Shown: piece after piece, positions 58,423 to 64,000 of the stretch
Numbering within the stretch: position 1 is the stretch's first letter
How the letters are laid out: every line of letters starts with the position of its first letter
DNA from: Cladobotryum mycophilum
Taxonomy: Eukaryota > Ascomycota > Sordariomycetes > Hypocreales > Hypocreaceae
NCBI GenBank assembly: GCA_036429605.1
Contig: JAVFKD010000004.1
Location: 4,216,001 to 4,280,000 of the forward strand
Reading direction: 5' to 3'
Length of the DNA stretch: 64,000 bases
Made by a program: the position numbers and the translations under genes
Notes under the pieces: generated by a model
The model's input: the letters and a program-made list of their open reading frames with translations, nothing else
Databases searched by the model: none
Told to the model about the DNA's origin: nothing

Positions 58423-59655
58423 CTACTGAGTCAAACTGGCAGCCGAAAAGTTCTTGGGGAGATCACACGCAGTAAAGTACAACGTGTTGGTCGCCAAAAC
58501 GGCATTGTCGCTGATGACAGATCCATCCGCACGCTCGCCCCTCAGGCTGATGCGCTGACAGAACAAGACGACAGCTTCTCCCGGAGCAACCCTCTTGGTC
58601 TCCTTGACTGTCTCCTCGGTATACTCGGTGTGCGAAGAGGACTCCCTCGTGGTGAACTGGTAGTTGAGACTGATGCTGTACTCCTGAAGACCAATGCCGT
58701 AGCCTGCGGAGACCGTGACGCCAACGGTGTGCTCCATTTCCTGGCTCTTGGTCTTGGAGACGCCGTACTTGATCTCAGCGGCGCGCTCAAAGGCTTCGCG
58801 GCCTTCGTTCCACCAGACCGCCTCGACGATCCAGGAAATGGACCTGCTGAGCGTGCAGAAGGGGTTCTTGATGTTCTTGACGCACCTCGCGTCGGTGGGC
58901 GGGAAGTATGCCGTGAAGGGCAGCGTGACGGCGCATTGGGTCATGTCGTTGTACACCTTGCCCTTGGTTGGGATCGTGGTTGGTGTGATCTTAGGCGGAG
59001 GGGTGCTAAAGTCCTTGAAGGCGTTTGGAACCTTGAGGGCGACGGTGAAGGGGGCGGCATCAGGTCGGTGGTGATGTCCGTAGGCCAAGAAATTTCCCGT
59101 CAGGAGTGGGATACTCTCGTTTCCGTTGACACCAGCAGAAACCGGGATGACGGGCCAGCAGGAGAGGTCCATTCTAGCTCCGGAGCCCGCATCGGTCCAG
59201 ATGGCTCCATCAGATAGCTGAGCCATTGACGAGCAGAGATCACTTCGCACACACCAGATTGCGTCCATCGGAGGCCAGCCGTAGCCACCCCAGGCGACAT
59301 CACCCAAAGCCCTGTAGCCAGCAGGCGCAACAGCACGCCAGACAGCGCCGTCGTGTTTGCCACCGCTGCCGCCATCGTCCCAGACCTTCTCCCAGGCGGT
59401 GGGCTGGGCCACAGCTGGCTTTGAAGGGTTGGAGGCAGCGCTGGCTCCGATCAGAACAGTGGCTCGTTGGCCGTTGGCAGAATCGCCATGGTTGCCAATA
59501 CCGACTGACCCCAGAGGGCGAAGGCCGCCTTGAGTCTTTGGGTGCCAGAAGGTGACATCGCTATTTGCTCCGGTCCCGCTGTCATCGTAGACCCAGTTGT
59601 ATTCAGTGGTCAAGGTGATTCTGATTTCACCGTAGTCTTGGTATGCGTTGGACAT
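58423..59655 (-). CDS. Candidate aerolysin-type pore-forming protein with N-terminal Trp/Gly repeats
   Basis: A single exon of 410 aa from the ATG at 59655. The open frame continues to 59778, but that part is CT/CA-rich leader-like sequence and ACAAGCCAACATG is a good start context. The N-terminal ~200 residues hold about three repeats of the type W..V.DD.G(S/T)G...D..(F/V)W with G(L/Y)R(P/A)LG.V, as in Vps62-related/DUF946-like lectin-like domains. The C-terminal half has long alternating polar/hydrophobic strands rich in S and T (around TVGVTVSAGYGIGLQEYSI to ESSSHTEYTEETVKET), as in aerolysin/ETX-MTX2 beta-pore toxins. Similar fungal proteins are often annotated as insecticidal crystal-toxin-domain proteins. 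No signal peptide. Function is inferred from pattern only. Confidence 0.6.
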   Translation of the reverse strand: MSNAYQDYGEIRITLTTEYNWVYDDSGTGANSDVTFWHPKTQGGLRPLGSVGIGNHGDSANGQRATVLIGASAASNPSKPAVAQPTAWEKVWDDGGSGGKHDGAVWRAVAPAGYRALGDVAWGGYGWPPMDAIWCVRSDLCSSMAQLSDGAIWTDAGSGARMDLSCWPVIPVSAGVNGNESIPLLTGNFLAYGHHHRPDAAPFTVALKVPNAFKDFSTPPPKITPTTIPTKGKVYNDMTQCAVTLPFTAYFPPTDARCVKNIKNPFCTLSRSISWIVEAVWWNEGREAFERAAEIKYGVSKTKSQEMEHTVGVTVSAGYGIGLQEYSISLNYQFTTRESSSHTEYTEETVKETKRVAPGEAVVLFCQRISLRGERADGSVISDNAVLATNTLYFTACDLPKNFSAASLTQ

Positions 59656-62076
59656 GTTGGCTTGTGTTGATAGGCAATGAAGTCTGGAAGTGAGAGGTTG
59701 GGATGAAGAGTTTGTATGAAGGTTGTTTGCTCTTGTGCTTGCGCTTGGTAGTTGATGATGAAAGATTTTAGTCGTCAAAATAGACTGGGATTTCCAGGGA
59801 TTTTATAGTCTTCCATCCTCTGAAGCGGTTGTCTCTTTCCCCTCTTTTCTGTCTTGTCACGATGCATCATGAGGCAATAGACTCCGACTATCATTGGCTA
59901 GGAGGCGCAACCATTCAACCAGTACATTCTCTCTTTCGAGGTGGCTTCATCGCCTGAATCATAGCCGTACAGCCACAAGAGAAGGCTTCTGTTGTTTCTG
60001 TCCAATGGCGCTTTATCCGACGTTGAGCGTACCGGCTGTTGGCGCATACCTTGTGATTCTGCGTCTAAGCCTCACGACTGGGTCTCCACCGCATCAGAAG
60101 TACAATCGCCAATGCAAGTCTGCATATTTATCTGCACCTCCAAAGTGAATGGTTCCTGTTGACTCGCATATTTTAGCAAAGTTGAGAGATGGAGTCCAGG
60201 CTGGGCCAATCACGATACTAGCCTCCCCAGCTGAAGAGATAAACGCGCCACTGCTCAACCGTTCTGGCGGCCTCGACATCACACTATTTTGGATTTTGCA
60301 CGGCACTTGCGAAGCGGCAGCCACGTCGATAGTTTATTTAAGCTTATGAGGTTATAGCCAGTCAATCCTACAAACTGGGGTTTCAAGCCGCGACATGTCC
60401 ATCTTGTCACCAAGCTGAGTTAGGGGGATCTGCACTCTATCCAAGTTTGGCATGAAGATTCGAAACACCAAACGCGATTCCAACTTCACAGGTTTCAAGT
60501 CTACTTATACACGCGGCCCTAGGATTGCCTCATGCATGTCTCGAGGGTTGGTTACCTCTTGTGGCTCTATCCTTCGATTCAGCCCAGATTCTAGGCCATC
60601 GATGGCTGAGGATCTAACTTTGTGGATGTGCTGGTAAATAGCGGGATAGCCCGTCTTCCCCTAGTGCAACTAAGCGGGCCATGCGTTCCTAGAGTCGTAT
60701 GGTAAAGCTATTTATGCCAATATATCAGTTTGGCAGCAACACACTGGAAGTTGTGTTTGAGAGTCCACCATTTCGAAGAAAGGTTACTCTGTGATATTAA
60801 TTGTATATTTTGTGAGCAACAACATCCAGATATCAAGGAAACCATCACTATCTTTCTCAAATGCAGTATTTCGTAGGGACATGGCAATCCGGCCGACATC
60901 TCTGGGAGGGCGAGAGGGGTCCGAAAAAGGTGGGGGAGGGGTTCCGGCGGCGGGACGATCCTCCCGGTGCTTGTCCCGCAGGACGTCCCGCATTGACCTC
61001 CACGCCCATCATAGGCTCTCAGTACATTTGCCCACTTTAATATGCATTAACGTCTCTATTTTTCTTGATTAGTTATAGATCTACGATTTTGATTGAATCA
61101 AGCCAATGATCAGACATCCAAATCTGCATAACCACTACTTACCAAGGGAATAAAGCTAGGATGCTTTTTGGATATATCCTTCGAGAGGCTTGGGGAGCAT
61201 GGAGCACGGAGCACAGGGAACTTGAGGACAACAGAGGCCAGGCTCATATGGCATGGATATGAGTGTTTAGATGTTGGAGGCCTGACATCTAACAGAAGTT
61301 TGCGCTCCTTCGGTCTCTACACAGATCTTTTTTTAGCTGTCTTGGGTTCTTGCGAAACAGTCCATACTTTTGGAATTGATTTGCCAGCAATCAAAGGCTA
61401 TGAGATTACTTCGTAATTTAACGGACGTTCGGAATTGTGAGCACTGGGTGAAAGTAGCAAAGCCGGATATGGCTACCCTAGACAGTGATACGATACGGGC
61501 TGGGATTCTTCAATCCGGAAATAGATGTAATAGAGCGCTTGTTGCAGAAAGAAAATAAAAACAGATAATAGAAGACTACTTATTCTATCCCTTCTACACT
61601 GTCTTGGTGGTGTATATTTAATTAGATTGAGGAATTGTTCGCATCCTTAGATCTAAACTGAACAACACAACATTACCAGGGTATTTAGAACACCAATCTC
61701 GGCTTCTTAGTCGTGAAGCAAGGGCATATACAGTTTTATGTCACGAGACAGTTGATTATATCACTCTAATAATGATCACCTTGATTAAATTGCGTGCATG
61801 AGAAGTTGACAGCATCATAGACGCCGTGCGTGGAAGTTCAATTCACAAACCAGTTTGCCGTCTTACATCATGCTTATAGAAATAATGGACGACGTCATTA
61901 CTCGGAGAAGCAAAACAGTAGGTCAGTTCAATAAACATAATGCCCCAACTTCGCTGCGATGTTTTTGGATCTCAACTCAGCAATGTATTTTAACATGATT
62001 CCGTGGTATAGTTTACCCACAAACTGCCTTGTGTGAAATCACCATCTTTCAGAATCAGCGGGCACATGAATGCGTC
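59656..62076. other. intergenic
   Basis: 2.4 kb without a supported gene. The left ~200 bases are the promoter and leader of the 58423-59655 gene. A GC-rich island at ~60890-61000 stands out from AT-rich surroundings and has no recognised content. Confidence 0.35.
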
Positions 62077-63171
62077 ATGGCTCAACCAGCAACGAAAAGC
62101 CCGTCCTTGAGACGCAGCGCACGCAACATAAAGCGGAATCTTGATGGCGATGAAACATTAAGAGACTCTCCAAAAATCAAGAGAAAGCGAATAGGATCAA
62201 CCCCAAATACCCCCATCAAACAAGAACCCACCGCCATCTCTCCTAACAAAACGCCCATTTCACCAGATACAACAACAACAACAACATCATCATCACCCCA
62301 GCCAACCACCAAAGCATCCCTCCTCCAAGCCCGCAAGCTCAAATCCTTCTCAACCCACGCCACCACATCCCCCTTCCCATCCTTCCCCCGCCCCACCCCC
62401 CGCGAGTGCACCCTCGCGCACCACATCCTCTCCTCCCTCCACGGCGCCCGCCTCCGGCCCGAGACCCTCGTCGCCCCCGAATCCAGCGCCGGGTGCGGCG
62501 CCTCGTCCTCTGTTCTTGACGCTCTCGTCCGGACGATCCTGTCGCAGAACACGAGCGACAAGAACAGCACGCGCGCAAAGCTTAGCATGGACGAGGTGTA
62601 CGGCGGGAGCGATAGGTGGGATGCCATCGTCTCCGGCGGGCAGCCCAGGCTTCAGCGCGCGATACAATCGGGCGGGTTGAGCGTCACCAAGAGCAAAGTC
62701 ATACTCAGCATCCTGACCCAAGTGAAGGCCAAATACGGCATCTATTCCCTAGACCACTTATTCCAGGCGTCCAACCAAGAAGCCATGCAAGAACTCCTCT
62801 CGTTCCACGGCGTGGGCCCCAAAACAGCAAGCTGCGTGCTGTTATTCTGTCTCCGGCGGGAGAGCTTCGCGGTTGATACGCACGTCTACCGCATCACGGG
62901 GTTGTTGGGCTGGAGACCCATGGAAGCAAGCCGGGAAGAAGCGCAGGCGCATTTAAATGCCAGAATACCAGACGAAGAAAAGTATGGACTGCATGTTCTG
63001 TTGGTGACGCATGGAAAGCAATGTGGTGAGTGTAAAGCAGGAGGAAAGAACCTAGGGAAATGTGCTTTAAGAAGAGCATTTAGAGAGGGACGTATCAAGG
63101 GAAAGGCGGGAGAGGAGATGAAGCAAGAGGAATTAGAGCACATCAAAAAGGAAGATGTACAAGTCGGATAA
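62077..63171 (+). CDS. HhH-GPD DNA glycosylase (endonuclease III-like)
   Basis: A single exon of 364 aa from the ATG at 62077; upstream in-frame codons lack an ATG. The N-terminal ~100 residues are basic and disordered (SLRRSARNIKRNLDG; Thr/Ser/Pro-rich run), probably nuclear targeting and DNA binding. The catalytic helix-hairpin-helix reads LLSFHGVGPKTASCVLLFCL with the expected Lys, followed by AVDTHVYRI with the catalytic Asp. The C terminus has Cys in QCGEC and GKCALRRAF, recalling the [4Fe-4S] loop of Nth, though I see only three appropriately placed Cys. It should excise oxidised or mismatched bases in nuclear base-excision repair. This N-terminally extended form is common in Pezizomycotina. 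Confidence 0.88.
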   Translation: MAQPATKSPSLRRSARNIKRNLDGDETLRDSPKIKRKRIGSTPNTPIKQEPTAISPNKTPISPDTTTTTTSSSPQPTTKASLLQARKLKSFSTHATTSPFPSFPRPTPRECTLAHHILSSLHGARLRPETLVAPESSAGCGASSSVLDALVRTILSQNTSDKNSTRAKLSMDEVYGGSDRWDAIVSGGQPRLQRAIQSGGLSVTKSKVILSILTQVKAKYGIYSLDHLFQASNQEAMQELLSFHGVGPKTASCVLLFCLRRESFAVDTHVYRITGLLGWRPMEASREEAQAHLNARIPDEEKYGLHVLLVTHGKQCGECKAGGKNLGKCALRRAFREGRIKGKAGEEMKQEELEHIKKEDVQVG

Positions 63172-63376
63172 CCTAGAGAATTAGTATTGAAAAGAGAAGG
63201 CTCCTCATCCATAAGTTTGCATGTTTTTGATCCAAGTGTAGGGGTATCATCATAAGTCATATTCTCTATCTATACTTTGGGGGATGTCTCATCCTCATCC
63301 AAGAATCAATATTCCCAAGTATACTAACCCAAATAAACGCCAAGAAAGAGAAAAAAGAGCCGGCCTTTGCTCTCCG
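63172..63376. other. intergenic between convergent genes
   Basis: Short gap between the glycosylase stop and the stop codon of the minus-strand gene entering from the right. Confidence 0.4.
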
Positions 63377-64000
63377 TTATGCCTCCCAATCCATTTCGGC
63401 CATCCATTCCCACTCATCAACACCCTCGGCATTTTCCATGCCGCTGTCGGTATCGATGCCGGATATTTTTACTTCCTCTACTCTCGCCGCCGCCATGCCG
63501 TATGTAAGCTCCAGACCACTTAGAATGGTCGTCACGATCCATGTAAGATCGTACATCTTGAGCGGGGTGTTTCCCGCCCCTCAGCAGCGTCCTTCCAGCG
63601 GTTCCGCAGCTCTTTTGCCTTCCACAGGGCGTGGTTCACGTCGCCCTTGCCCAACGCTTCGTGTAGTGGATTGTTTTCCTCATCCAATGCCTTGAGTACA
63701 TTGTGGTGATACGTGTGCGCTGCGAAACTTCTAGGTCCGCGCGGACCGTCCCTGTATGCGCTGTCGCCATTGGTTTGCTGCCCTCTAGGAACGACGACGC
63801 CGAATACCAAAAGCGCAAGGACGAGTGTTTGTTCGATCCATACGTAAAATTCGTGGAAGTCGACCTTGAAGTTGCGCTCGGCATCGTGCACTGAAAAGAG
63901 CCATTCCTCGGGGGCTAGAGCCCGTTTGTACGAGGCCTCGAGGTCGATATATTTCCATCGCAGCCGCTGACATGCTTGCTCGAATCTATGGAAAGCCAGT
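63377..64000 (-). CDS. Conserved fungal protein of unknown function (3' part, runs off the right edge)
   Basis: Only the C-terminal ~208 residues lie in the window; the 5' end is beyond 64000. The frame entering at 63999 reads FHRFEQACQRLRWKYIDLEA, then VHDAERNFKVDFHEFYVWIE, a hydrophobic strip (TLVLALLVFGVVV), and an HHNVLKALDEENNPLHEALG block. At the G run 63564-63567 the frame shifts by one base into a second convincing frame (MYDLTWIVTTILSGLELTYG) that ends in an acidic Trp-rich tail (DEWEWMAEMDWEA) at the stop 63377-63379. The pattern suggests one gene with a single missing base. I recognise it as a conserved fungal hypothetical, without function. Confidence 0.65.

Noticed and set aside
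59656..59778. N-terminal extension of the aerolysin-like gene to 59778
   Set aside because: The extra 41 codons are CT/CA-rich leader-like sequence, and the ATG at 59655 has a better start context and begins the first repeat.

Overview
This window looks like nuclear DNA of a filamentous ascomycete, most likely a sordariomycete and plausibly Hypocreales. Most genes are split by short spliceosomal introns (45-140 bp, GT..AG). The protein families are typically fungal: allantoate-type MFS, Yor1-like ABCC, secreted GMC oxidoreductase, BBE-like oxidase and P450. There is also a block with the strong C-to-T/G-to-A signature of repeat-induced point mutation (RIP). The order assignment is inference; no marker gene here fixes the species.

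Layout. 0.8-4.2 kb: a lipocalin-like gene and a PlsC acyltransferase. 4.2-8.5 kb: gene-poor, holding one complete tRNA-derived SINE (6775-7317) with a 12-bp target duplication. 8.5-10.4 kb: an allantoate-type MFS permease. 10.8-17.0 kb: a small membrane ORF, then a divergent pair made of a chymotrypsin-fold/C2H2 protein (minus) and a tail-anchored protein (plus). 17.1-22.3 kb: a divergent pair of secreted phosphatases (5'-nucleotidase and alkaline phosphatase). 24.0-30.0 kb: a small three-exon gene, a P450 and a secreted GMC oxidoreductase. 31.3-31.7 kb: an F-box-like pseudogene. 32.1-39.6 kb: a large TcB/TcC (SpvB + Rhs) insecticidal-toxin-type gene carrying introns. 41.1-50.8 kb: an acyl-adenylating enzyme, two sulfotransferase-like P-loop proteins and a full ABCC transporter, possibly a small metabolite cluster. 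53.4-55.0 kb: a BBE-like FAD oxidase. 55.39-58.29 kb: a RIP-ruined Mutator-like transposon with ~120-bp inverted repeats and 9-bp target duplications. 58.4-59.7 kb: a candidate aerolysin-type pore-forming protein. 62.1-63.2 kb: an HhH-GPD DNA glycosylase. A conserved fungal gene runs off the right edge.

Several otherwise well-formed genes are broken by frame changes that fall at G/C homopolymers, and in each the run reads as exactly one base short. That pattern points to consensus indel errors rather than real pseudogenes, so gene models built directly on this sequence will be fragmented.

By function, the window combines phosphate scavenging (two secreted phosphatases around a CACGTG site), oxidative and secondary metabolism, and two unrelated insecticidal-toxin-like genes. 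It has few obvious housekeeping genes, which fits an accessory or subtelomere-like region of a fungus that interacts with animals or other hosts. That ecological reading is inference.
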